Assembly (NCBI GenBank): GCA_030530145.1
Contig: JAUMVN010000021.1
Coordinates: 4,187-40,273 of the forward strand
Direction of reading: 5' to 3'
Source: Coriobacteriia bacterium
GTDB lineage: Bacteria > Actinomycetota > Coriobacteriia > Coriobacteriales > Atopobiaceae
Length of the DNA: 36,087 nucleotides
Below, piece after piece: positions 30,301 through 36,087 of this stretch (within the stretch, counting starts at the first letter, position 1; every line of letters begins with the position of its first letter). The notes under the pieces are model-generated. The model saw only the letters and a program-made list of their open reading frames with translations, had not been told where the DNA came from and did not search any database. The position numbers and the translations under genes are program-made.

Positions 30301-30939
30301 GTCGGCCTCCTCCAGCGCGTCGATGACGTCGTCGGAGAAGAAGTCGTACTGGGGGCGGGCGTCGAGCCAGGGCTCGCCGTTAATCCGCGCGAAGGCGTCG
30401 CGGAAGGCCTGGGTGCGGCCGCGGTCGTCGATGAACTTCTCCAGGCGGGCGAGCTTAAGGTCCTCGCCGTAGAAGCCGAGGGCGTCGTAGAACACGCGGG
30501 CGAAGGTGCGCTTGAGGACGTCCTTGTCCTTCTCGCCGACGGCCTTGTTGTCCACGTTGAAGAGGATGGACTGGGTGGGCACTGCTGCGCAGCGAGCGGC
30601 CTGCGCGGCGACCATGGGGTCCTCGAAGCGGCCGTCGAAGTAGTCGAGGGCGCGGCGGCCGCGGACCTCTTGGTTGGTGAGCAGGTAAGAGAGCATCTTC
30701 AGGAAGTGGGACTTACCGGAGCCGAAGAAGCCGCTGATCCAGACGCCGACCTTGTCCGTAGGGACGTCGAGTGCGCGCTCGTAGGAGCCGTAGAACGAGG
30801 CGAAGTGGCCGGCGAGCTCGCGGGTGATCACGTACTCGGAGAGCTCCTGCTCGACGGCGGAGTCGTCCTCCTGGGCGACCTTGACGACGCCGTTGATGTC
30901 GCGGTCGATGTCGCGCTCGAACATCTGCTGGATACGCAT
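27307..30939 (-). CDS. brxC: BREX P-loop ATPase BrxC
   Basis: A 1210-residue BrxC of normal length. Walker A is GFFGSGKS (70-77) in VGVWISGFFGSGKSHFLKML, and Walker B-like LLFMADEIGQF lies around 260. The N-terminus MRIQQMFERDIDRDINGVVK is typical of BrxC. The C-terminal 150 residues include a Pro/Ala-rich linker (VPHVNSAAASGSIQAGAAPK) before a short conserved tail. BrxC is an essential BREX core component thought to couple ATP hydrolysis to recognition of foreign DNA. The ATG at 30939 has GAAAGG 6 bases upstream. A stem-loop lies between brxB and this gene. Long open frames on the plus strand over it are shadows. Confidence 0.95.
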   Translation of the reverse strand: MRIQQMFERDIDRDINGVVKVAQEDDSAVEQELSEYVITRELAGHFASFYGSYERALDVPTDKVGVWISGFFGSGKSHFLKMLSYLLTNQEVRGRRALDYFDGRFEDPMVAAQAARCAAVPTQSILFNVDNKAVGEKDKDVLKRTFARVFYDALGFYGEDLKLARLEKFIDDRGRTQAFRDAFARINGEPWLDARPQYDFFSDDVIDALEEADVMSRDEAERWLAGTDGADLSIQALTDQIRDYAEAQAAAHGGQFRLLFMADEIGQFIGGDVNLMLNLQTIVEELGTKCAGRVWVMVTSQEDIDSVVKVAGNDFSKIQGRFNTRLSLSSSSADEVIKRRVLAKNPEATGLLLAQYAETAPVLRNLFTFEKSAGDLIGYDDADDFAQTFPFAGYQFKLMQNVMGQIRRHGSSGKHLSSGERSMLSGFQEAAQRVEEKDENAIVPFWMFYDTLQTFLEGHVRRVVDRAAQAAAHGGQGLEPQDVDVLKLLFLLKWEDGVKTTVGNVATLVCDDVRADRLALREQVQASLDRLVHENYVGRNGEEYVFLTDDEQEVARQIARTEVDAARITKKIADVFYGDIFPGAKLTVGENNFPVGEWLDETRVNQAAGLTLRVMTALSDEAALDRTALLMRSNSSTAPEAIVVLSDEVDYYDCLHEAARIEAYTRTVNLAALPKATQDIIKGKNQERAELEKKACALIEEAVRRGAFYAAGEEVHPTSGQSARKLVEECLGRLVACVYPKLDCIDRNYHTDAELRAILNGSEQAIPGQQPNARALDEVERWLDIQARQQVSVTMAAVQEHCRTAPFGWREIDIAAVMAELISQGRVKARLAGMAVDARNPKLVDCLRKANEAKKLQVERRVHVSEGKRGRAREAVVELCGVSDVPGEEDALARRSFELLSKRAEGLQRLLDTEYRAVRYPGHAEVEAALSLIKKLLAAGTDPADLLPAIADACDDVLDAAEDLEQVEGFFKGQRQLFDTAWQLRESLNEERDYLAGDDASMNNLQLIREVLGLPRPYKRIKELGAACQELREAYDALLKARKPEMLDRVRDMYADIKGYADAEKVSLPEISQRELQRRDAVNKTSSLKDLDAIKAKLDTDQGEFYRKVDAEVDRRNAAQAPTRRVAPAVVPHVNSAAASGSIQAGAAPKPAQTAPAQPAPAKPRVKKVQRATLCPPKRLRSQAEVDAYLDSVRAKLVAALAGADAVQID

Positions 30940-30959
30940 GGCGTACCTTTCCCGCCCGT

Positions 30960-30985
30960 GGAATTCGGGCGTAAACCCAAATTCC
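30960..30985 (-). other. Stem-loop between brxB and brxC
   Basis: GGAATT-C-GGG (30960-30969) pairs with CCC-A-AATTCC (30976-30985) with one mismatch and a 6-base loop. It touches the brxB stop codon and ends about 13 bases before the brxC ribosome site. There is no T-run, so mRNA processing or translational tuning is likelier than termination. Confidence 0.45.
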
Positions 30986-31575
30986 TATAGGAGGGAGAAA
31001 GCTCTGTAGTAGTTGCCGTCGCTGAGGTTGCCGAAAAGATGCAGTTGGCGGCCGTCGTAGCGGCCGGGATAGAGCATTATCACCGGGATGTCCTCGAACA
31101 CGTGCTGAGCGTTCTCGAGGATCGCATGGGCGCGGACGATCGGGTAGACCTTGCCTACGCCGCCGATGACGAGCACGTCGCGGCCGGGCTCGCGCTCGCC
31201 GTAGTCCAGCGCCCGGGCGAAGGCCTCGGGCGTCGCGATCTTCTGCAGGCGGGCGAGGAGCGCCCCGGTGCCGCGGCGGGCCTCGAGGTCCGGGATACGG
31301 TCCAGGATGCGACGCTCCTCGCAGATCGACTCGAAGACGTCCCAGAGGTCGCGGTAGACGACGCGGCACGGGAGCTGGCCCGCTTCCGACTCGCGCACGA
31401 GGGCGGCCATGCGGTCGCGGACCTCGAGCTCTCGCGCGGCGTCGTAGGGGTAGACGAAGAAGCCGACCTCGTTGCCGAGGCCGCGGTTGTGCAGGAAGTC
31501 GTCGTCGCAGAAGCGCGATCGGATGCGGTCGAAGTCCGACGCGAGGTCTTGCGAAGGTGTGCCCAGGTTGTTCAT
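30985..31575 (-). CDS. brxB: BREX protein BrxB (DUF1788)
   Basis: A 196-residue DUF1788 protein, a core BREX component of unknown biochemical role. Diagnostic segments are VYRDLWDVFESICEERRILDRI, DVLVIGGVGKVYPIVRAHAIL and the closing PVIMLYPGRYDGRQLHLFG with NYYRAFSLL at the very end. Length is as expected. The ATG follows GGGGAGG by 5 bases and lies 11 bases after the brxA stop, so the two are co-translated. No catalytic motif is known for the family. Confidence 0.94.
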   Translation of the reverse strand: MNNLGTPSQDLASDFDRIRSRFCDDDFLHNRGLGNEVGFFVYPYDAARELEVRDRMAALVRESEAGQLPCRVVYRDLWDVFESICEERRILDRIPDLEARRGTGALLARLQKIATPEAFARALDYGEREPGRDVLVIGGVGKVYPIVRAHAILENAQHVFEDIPVIMLYPGRYDGRQLHLFGNLSDGNYYRAFSLL

Positions 31576-31586
31576 GCGCGCCTCCC

Positions 31587-32222
31587 CTATTCCGCCGCGC
31601 CGAACGCGGGAAGGAGGGCCTGGTCGCCGTTGGCGCGCATGGCCTGCTCAAGTGTGAGGTCGAGCAAAGGGCGGAGGAGCGTCTCGGCCCGGCGATCGTA
31701 CATGCCGCACTCCACGAGGCAGGCGGTGAGCACCTGGCGGATCTTGTTCAAGGTGGCGTCGGACCAGCGGGCCGCCCGCTCGTCTTGGGCGCGCAGGCCC
31801 TCGAGGAAGGCGATGATCTCGCGCTTGGAGAGCGACTCGTCGAGGCCCTGGAGCTTCCGGGCCACCACAGCGGCGAGGAACTCCCAGACGATGCGGTTGT
31901 CGCGCGCGAGGGCATAAAGGTTGACCTGCCGCGCCTGGTCTGGAGTGCCGGTAGCAACGAGGCCGATGAGCCGGTTGCGGAGCGCGGGGTCGTCGGAAAG
32001 CGCGTCGAGGCGGCGCCAGCACGCACGCGCGATGGACTTGACCTCGCGCTCCGTGGGGTACTGGAAGATGTTCTCCTCGGCGGCGAGGTCGACCACGTCG
32101 GCGAGCTCGAGCGACTCGCCGGAACCGGCGGCGTCGGTACGCAGGCGGGCGACGGTGCGGGTCTCGCGCAGGAGCCACTGCTCGCGCGTGATGGAGCCGC
32201 GGTACGGGGCATCGGTGGGCAT
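31587..32222 (-). CDS. brxA: BREX protein BrxA (DUF1819)
   Basis: A 211-residue BrxA, first gene of the BREX operon; the family is a small all-helical DNA-binding protein. The sequence runs from ITREQWLLRETRTVARL through LSDDPALRNRLIGLVATG, IVWEFLAAVVARKLQGL, and LSKREIIAFLEGLRAQDERAARWSDATLNKIRQ, a pattern typical of DUF1819. The ATG at 32222 has only a poor ribosome site: the nearest AAGGCGGG is about 9-16 bases away and is held in a predicted hairpin (32230-32251). Upstream lies a short ORF with a strong ribosome site that crosses a G10 tract. Expression of brxA may therefore depend on translation of that ORF. Confidence 0.93.
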   Translation of the reverse strand: MPTDAPYRGSITREQWLLRETRTVARLRTDAAGSGESLELADVVDLAAEENIFQYPTEREVKSIARACWRRLDALSDDPALRNRLIGLVATGTPDQARQVNLYALARDNRIVWEFLAAVVARKLQGLDESLSKREIIAFLEGLRAQDERAARWSDATLNKIRQVLTACLVECGMYDRRAETLLRPLLDLTLEQAMRANGDQALLPAFGAAE

Positions 32223-32229
32223 CGGCTAC

Positions 32230-32251
32230 GCACCCGCCTTCGGGCAGGCAC
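32230..32251 (-). promoter_or_regulatory. Hairpin over the brxA ribosome-binding region
   Basis: On the minus strand GUGCCUGCC pairs with GGCGGGUGC over nine positions, counting G-U pairs, around a CGAA loop. It encloses the only SD-like sequence before brxA (AAGGCGGG), 8 bases from the start codon. It could block brxA initiation unless a ribosome translating the upstream ORF opens it. Confidence 0.5.
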
Positions 32252-32271
32252 CGCCGCGCACTAAAAGCGCG

Positions 32272-32319
32272 CTATGAGGTACCCCCCCCCCGCAGCAAAT
32301 TACTAATGGTTGGCGCCAT
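32272..32319 (-). CDS. Upstream ORF crossing a G10 tract in the brxA leader
   Basis: ATG at 32319 follows GGGGGAG by 7 bases, a better ribosome site than that of brxA. With the ten G present the frame encodes MAPTISNLLRGGGTS and stops at TAG (32274-32272), 50 bases short of brxA. With nine G the same start would read 30 codons and stop at TAG three bases before the brxA ATG, an arrangement expected to couple translation. With eleven or eight G it would stop after 19 codons or so. It is probably a regulatory leader peptide, not a functional protein. Confidence 0.55.
   Translation of the reverse strand: MAPTISNLLRGGGTS
32282..32291. repeat. Homopolymer tract, ten C on the plus strand (G10 on the brx strand)
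   Basis: Ten consecutive C lie about 60 bases upstream of brxA inside its predicted 5' leader. Such tracts are prone to slipped-strand mispairing and are the usual basis of phase variation. The tract is the longest single-base run I noticed in the window. A sequencing length error is possible. Confidence 0.8.
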
Positions 32320-32353
32320 GCGCAGACTCCCCCACTCAATGGTTTCAGCAGTC

Positions 32354-32382
32354 TTTATAGTAACGTCCGGTTGTGACAACAA
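32354..32382 (-). promoter_or_regulatory. BREX operon promoter with overlapping palindrome
   Basis: On the minus strand TTGTTG (32382-32377) and TATAAA (32359-32354) are 17 bases apart. This predicts a start near 32347 and a leader of about 125 bases before brxA. The palindrome GTTGTGACAAC (32370-32380) overlaps the -35 and may be an operator. No BrxR-type WYL regulator is encoded in the window. Confidence 0.5.
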
Positions 32383-32399
32383 TGCCCCGAATCCGCGAG

Positions 32400-32895
32400 T
32401 GGGGCATAAAAACACGGCGCTGACCTGCGTTTTGTTCAGCTATTTGCTCTTGACAGAAGCATTGCGCAGGGTGTAGTTGCCCCCACCACAAGGCGCCTTG
32501 CGGCTCAGTCAGCCGTGTTGCTGGGAAAACCACACGCGTATTGCGTAGCTAAAATCAGAACAACCGAGTAGCAGTGGCGATTTGAGCCTTGAATCCTGGC
32601 TAAATCAGTCGAAAACACCATGGCTACTCGGCGAATTCGAATAAGGCTACGCATTACGCGAGGAAATTCCGGGAGACCGTCAACCAGACACATCAACGAG
32701 CCTGGAATCGCCGGCTTCCAGGCTCCACGAAAACGGCTCGAGTACCAATCGCGGGGCCTCACCCACTGGTACACAAGCCACTATCTGCGCAAAAGGCGGG
32801 ATTGAAGCGCTTCAGGTGGTCTTTTGGGCGGCACGGGGTGGTATTCGGCAGGTCTTGGAAGCATCCGGCACCGGTCGGCCGCCCCCCTCCCGAAG
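32400..32895. other. Non-coding island border between BREX and ppc
   Basis: I see no supportable gene in this roughly 500-base stretch. It has an inverted repeat CCGAGTAGC (32564-32572) / GCTACTCGG (32623-32631) and a perfect 10-bp hairpin GAGCCTGGAA / TTCCAGGCTC (32698-32725) without a T-run. Base composition is AT-richer than the flanking genes. These could be remnants of mobile DNA at the island edge. No tRNA or att-like duplication was found. Confidence 0.45.
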
Positions 32896-32899
32896 GAAA

Positions 32900-32936
32900 A
32901 GCCGCCCGGCGGGCCAATCAGGCCCGCCGGGCGGCT
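32900..32936 (-). terminator. ppc terminator
   Basis: A 16-bp perfect GC stem (32900-32915 with 32921-32936) has a 5-base loop and is followed on the minus strand by a short T-run (TTTT). It lies 37 bases beyond the ppc stop and is a strong intrinsic terminator. Confidence 0.9.
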
Positions 32937-32972
32937 GGGTTCGCGCGGTTCTGCGGCGTTGCAGCCCTCGCA

Positions 32973-35684
32973 TCACCCCGTGTTCTGCAGGCCGGCGGCG
33001 ACGCCGGAGACGGTGCAGAGGATCAGATAGATGAAGCGCTCCTTCTCCTCGGGGGTGAGCTTGTCGCCCTTGGTGCGCAGGGTGCGCAGCACGAGCGCCT
33101 GCGTGACGGAAAGGACGTTCACGAACGGCAGGCGCATGCGGATAACGGGCCCGAGCACGCGGCGGTGCTGCAGCGGCCACTCGTCGCCGACGATGGCGAG
33201 GACCCACTTGCGCGTGAGCTCCATCTCATCCAGGACCTTCTTGTTCAGGTCCTCGCGGTCGCCGAGCGCCAGGTAGATCTTGCCGATGCGCTCGTCGGTC
33301 TTGGAGAGCGACATCTCGATGTTGTCGATGAAGGTCGCGAAGACCGGCCACTCCTTGTACGCGGCCTGGAGCAGCTCGAGGTCGCCGAGCTTCTCGCAGG
33401 CGGTGCCCAGGCCGTACCACGCGGCCAGGTTGATGCGCGCCTGGCTCCAGGAGAAAATCCAGGGGATGGTTCGCAGGTCGTCCAGGGACTTGGCGCCCAG
33501 GCCGCGCTTGGCGGGGCGGCTGCCGATGGGCATGAGGCCGACCTCGGCGAGCGGCGTGACCGTGCTGAACCAGGACGCGAAGTCCTCGGTGTTGAGAAGG
33601 TCGAGGTAGCGCTCGTGCGAGGCCTCGTCGAGGGCGGCGCCGAGCTCGGCGTACTTCTCGGTGGAGTCGGTGTTGGTCCACTCGACGGAGGGCGCGGACT
33701 GAAGCAGCGTGGCGCCGGCGACGGACTCTACGTGGCGGCGGGCCAGGGTCGGGTCCCCGTAGCGCGCGAAGATGACCTCGCCCTGCTCGGTGAGCTTGAA
33801 GCGGCAGTTGACCGAGCCCTTGGGCTGCGAGAGGACGGCGCGGTTGGCCGGGCCGCCGCCGCGGCCCACGGCGCCGCCGCGGCCGTGCATGAGGATGAGG
33901 TCGATGCCGTTGGCGTCGGCCCACTTGGCGATGGCCTCCTGGGTCTTGTGCAGCGTGAGGGTGGCCGAGGTCGGGCCGGCGTCCTTGGAGGAGTCGGAGT
34001 AGCCGAGCATGACCTCGAGGCGCCCGCCCGTCTCGTTGAGGCGGCGGCGCACCTCGGGGAGCTTGATCATCTCGTCGAGGGTGTCGACGGCGCCTTGCAG
34101 GTCCTCGAGCTGCTCGAACAGCGGGATGACGTCGAGCACGGGCACATCGTCCTCGTGCGCGAAGGCGAGGCGCGCGAGCTCGTAGACGTCGGCCACGTTC
34201 TGGGCGGACTTGGTAAAGGAGATGATGTAGCGGCGGGCGGCGTCCACGCCGTTCTTGCGCTGGATCTGGCCGATGGCGCGGAAGGTGTCGAGGACCTCGT
34301 GCGTCATGGGCTGGAGCTCGCCCCTCTCGCCCCAGCGGCCGTGCTCCTTGATGTCGGCGAGGGCGCGGGAGTGGACCACGGAGTGCTGGCGGAACTCCAT
34401 CTCGACCATGTGGAAGCCGAAGGACTGCGCCTGCCAGATGAGCTTCTGGACCGGGCCGTAGGCCGTGCGCGCGGCGCCGGCCGCGGCCAGGGAGTCCTGG
34501 ACCACGCGCAGGTCGGCGATGTACTCGTCGCAGTCGGCGTACATGACGTCGGCCGTGCGGTCGATGGTGGCGCGCAGGCGCTCGGCGATGACGAGCATGC
34601 ACGCGCGGTGGAGCTCGGAGGCCGAGATGCCGATGGCGCGGGTCGTGATGGCCTCGCTCATCTCGCACTGGTGGCTCCAGAGGTTCATGAGCTTCTTGGA
34701 CGGCTCGGTCGAGATGCCGTCCATAGTGAGGTTGCGGCCGATGAAGTGCGTGGCGTCGGCCAGGGTCTCGAGCATGTGGACGCGGTACTTCTCGGCGACG
34801 GCGCGGCTCACCTTGGCGGTGACGTTGGGGTTGCCGTCGCGGTCGGACCCGATCCAGCTGCCGGGGTGGAAAAACGCGGGGCAGACGGGCGGCACGGTGC
34901 CGGCCTTCTCGCCGAGCTCCCAGTCGTCGAAGCGGCGGTAGACCTCGGGCACCATCTCGAAGAGGGTATTGTCGAAGATGTCGATGATGGTGTCGGCCTC
35001 CTCGACGGGGGTCGGCTTCTTGTGCGCGATGGGGCTCGTGCGGAAGAGGGCGTCGATCTCCTGCAGGAGCATGCGCTCGTTCTCGAGCGCCGCGACGCCG
35101 CCGAGGCCCTCGTGCTTCTCGAGCAGGCCGGCGATGCGGCGGATCTTTCCCTCGACGGCCTTGCGGCGCGCCTCGGTGGGGTGAGCGGTAAAGACAGGGC
35201 GGAACTCGAGGCGCTGGAGCAGGGCGTTGGCCTTGCCGCGGCCGCACTCGTCGACGAGCTGCTGGTACGCGACGGTGATGTCGTTGATCGGGTCTTCCTC
35301 GTCGTCGACGTCGACCTCGCTCTCGCGCTTGCGCAGCGACTTGACGCGGTAGTTCTCCTCGCAGATGTTGGCGAGGTGGAAGAACGTGACGAACGCGCGC
35401 ATGAGCAGCGTGGTGTTGTGCTCGTCGAGCTCCTTGATGATGTCGGCCATGTCCTCGAAGGCCTCGTGCTCGGCCGGCGACTCGTCGGTGTCGTCGTTCA
35501 TCGAGATGGCGTCAAAGAGCAGCACGTCGAAGATGGCGCGCAGGTCCTGGTCGGCCTCCTCGAGCACCTTACGCACGAGGCGCAGGAAGAGCGCCATGTT
35601 GTTGCGGATCTGCTCCGGGACGTCCACGCCCCGGAGCGCCCCGAGGGCGGCCTCCTCCTCGATGGTGAGCTTCGTTTTTGTCAA
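32973..35684 (-). CDS. ppc: Phosphoenolpyruvate carboxylase
   Basis: A 903-residue cytoplasmic enzyme that carboxylates phosphoenolpyruvate with bicarbonate to oxaloacetate, an anaplerotic reaction. Signature segments are VFTAHPTEARR (catalytic His), SWIGSDRDGNPNVT, the active-site LMHGRGGAVGRGGGPANRA (catalytic His and glycine loop), GSRPAKRG, LRTIPWIFSWSQARINLAAW and the invariant C-terminal QNTG. Length is typical of bacterial enzymes. I prefer the TTG at 35684 as start because GGAGGGAG lies just upstream (GGAGG 8 bases away). The ATG at 35717 would add 11 residues and lacks a ribosome site. It is monocistronic, with a strong terminator, and marks core genome beside the defence island. Confidence 0.95.
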   Translation of the reverse strand: MTKTKLTIEEEAALGALRGVDVPEQIRNNMALFLRLVRKVLEEADQDLRAIFDVLLFDAISMNDDTDESPAEHEAFEDMADIIKELDEHNTTLLMRAFVTFFHLANICEENYRVKSLRKRESEVDVDDEEDPINDITVAYQQLVDECGRGKANALLQRLEFRPVFTAHPTEARRKAVEGKIRRIAGLLEKHEGLGGVAALENERMLLQEIDALFRTSPIAHKKPTPVEEADTIIDIFDNTLFEMVPEVYRRFDDWELGEKAGTVPPVCPAFFHPGSWIGSDRDGNPNVTAKVSRAVAEKYRVHMLETLADATHFIGRNLTMDGISTEPSKKLMNLWSHQCEMSEAITTRAIGISASELHRACMLVIAERLRATIDRTADVMYADCDEYIADLRVVQDSLAAAGAARTAYGPVQKLIWQAQSFGFHMVEMEFRQHSVVHSRALADIKEHGRWGERGELQPMTHEVLDTFRAIGQIQRKNGVDAARRYIISFTKSAQNVADVYELARLAFAHEDDVPVLDVIPLFEQLEDLQGAVDTLDEMIKLPEVRRRLNETGGRLEVMLGYSDSSKDAGPTSATLTLHKTQEAIAKWADANGIDLILMHGRGGAVGRGGGPANRAVLSQPKGSVNCRFKLTEQGEVIFARYGDPTLARRHVESVAGATLLQSAPSVEWTNTDSTEKYAELGAALDEASHERYLDLLNTEDFASWFSTVTPLAEVGLMPIGSRPAKRGLGAKSLDDLRTIPWIFSWSQARINLAAWYGLGTACEKLGDLELLQAAYKEWPVFATFIDNIEMSLSKTDERIGKIYLALGDREDLNKKVLDEMELTRKWVLAIVGDEWPLQHRRVLGPVIRMRLPFVNVLSVTQALVLRTLRTKGDKLTPEEKERFIYLILCTVSGVAAGLQNTG

Positions 35685-35904
35685 CGCGTCTCCCTCCGTG
35701 GGGCCGTCTGGGCACAAAGACGCCCGCGCGGCATGGTTTAACGGTTAATACCTTAGCGCGAAGGGCGCCCGACAACCGTCCGCCGACTAAAAACAGCCGT
35801 TGGCGAAACAATGAGTTCACCGTCGAGAGGTGCTGTGGGAGGAGGGAGCTCACCGGCGCAGGGCTACAATCGAGGCCGGAAAACGATCAGAAAGGTGCCG
35901 GGAC
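35685..35904. other. Divergent intergenic region of ppc and the right-edge gene
   Basis: The region must hold both promoters. On the plus strand TACAAT at 35865-35870 is a plausible -10 for the right-edge gene, but no -35 is evident. On the minus strand TATTAA near 35745-35750 is a weak -10 candidate for ppc. Nothing else stands out. Confidence 0.35.
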
Positions 35905-36087
35905 ATGGCGGACAGCCCTATGAAGAAGCTAGCGCTCAAGGTGGAGGGCAAGAAGGCCAAGCCCCGGAAGGCCGCGCGGGGCGCCGGCGGGCCCGCGGGT
36001 GCGGGCCGGGGCGCCGCGGGCTTCTTCGCAGGACGCGGCAAGAAGGTCGCCGGGCGCGGGGCAGCCGGGCGCACGCCGGGCGCGCCG
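35905..36087 (+). CDS. Start of an unidentified basic protein, cut by the window edge
   Basis: ATG at 35905 follows AAAGG by 9 bases and the frame stays open for all 61 visible codons. The peptide starts MADSPMKKLALKVEGKKAK and continues as a low-complexity Lys/Arg/Gly/Ala-rich stretch. Such extensions occur at the N-terminus of RNA-binding enzymes (rRNA methyltransferases, helicases, RNase R) in high-GC bacteria. The domain that would identify it is outside the window. The minus-strand frame overlapping it lacks a ribosome site. Confidence 0.6.
   Translation, partial: MADSPMKKLALKVEGKKAKPRKAARGAGGPAGAGRGAAGFFAGRGKKVAGRGAAGRTPGAP

Noticed and set aside
28690..30990. 766-codon plus-strand open frame opposite brxC
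   Set aside because: Shadow of brxC; composition is biased Gly/Ala/Asp/Val/Leu.
32505..32805. Short open frames on both strands in the BREX-ppc gap
   Set aside because: No ribosome site, no recognisable family, and they overlap hairpin sequences.
32802..35741. 979-codon plus-strand open frame opposite ppc
   Set aside because: Same GC-bias shadow effect; the ppc signatures are on the minus strand.
1..36087. CRISPR arrays, tRNA or rRNA genes, complete insertion sequences
   Set aside because: I found no regularly spaced repeats of CRISPR type, no cloverleaf-like sequence and no transposase gene.

Overview
This is a chromosomal segment of a high-GC Gram-positive bacterium. The gene styles (duplicated FeoA upstream of a large FeoB, an AraC regulator, a P1B-type ATPase with a tiny companion gene) suit Coriobacteriia such as Collinsella or Olsenella relatives. 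That placement is an inference, because no rRNA or other taxonomic marker lies in the window.

Layout. Positions 1-9400 form a metal-homeostasis neighbourhood: a partial minus-strand gene, an Nramp Mn/Fe importer (mntH), a heavy-metal P-type ATPase with a small DUF6110-like partner, an AraC regulator, and the ferrous-iron operon feoA-feoA-feoB. DtxR/MntR-like palindromes and half-sites lie in several of the intergenic spaces. Positions 9500-32400 form a defence island, almost all on the minus strand. Positions 32900-35700 return to the core genome with phosphoenolpyruvate carboxylase (ppc). A partial plus-strand gene follows at the right edge.

The island is a type 1 BREX anti-phage system in canonical order, read right to left: brxA, brxB, brxC, pglX, pglZ, brxL. 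It is unusual in five ways. (1) pglX is split cleanly at a linker into an 826-residue methyltransferase half and a separately started 322-residue C-terminal half. About 3.3 kb of accessory DNA lies between them. (2) That insert carries a structured RNA plus terminator followed by a DUF3800 gene (the layout of the reported DUF3800 RNA motifs). A decayed second RNA/DUF3800 copy keeps the same RNA fold through compensatory base changes. The insert also holds three small minus-strand genes of unknown function. (3) A run of ten G (minus strand) lies in the brxA leader, inside a small upstream ORF. Loss of one G would make that ORF end three bases before the brxA start, which suggests a slippage switch for the BREX operon. 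(4) Downstream of brxL come an unannotated 44-residue ORF and an unrecognised 1613-residue multidomain protein in the same transcription unit. (5) The island ends with a RhuM-Fic/Doc fusion gene whose promoter holds two LexA (SOS)-like boxes 21 bp apart.

Working model (inference): BrxA/B/C, the two-part PglX, PglZ and BrxL form the modification and exclusion machinery. The insert may give pglX-C, pglZ and brxL their own divergent promoter. The RNA-DUF3800 unit and the 44/1613-residue pair are candidates for added defence modules.
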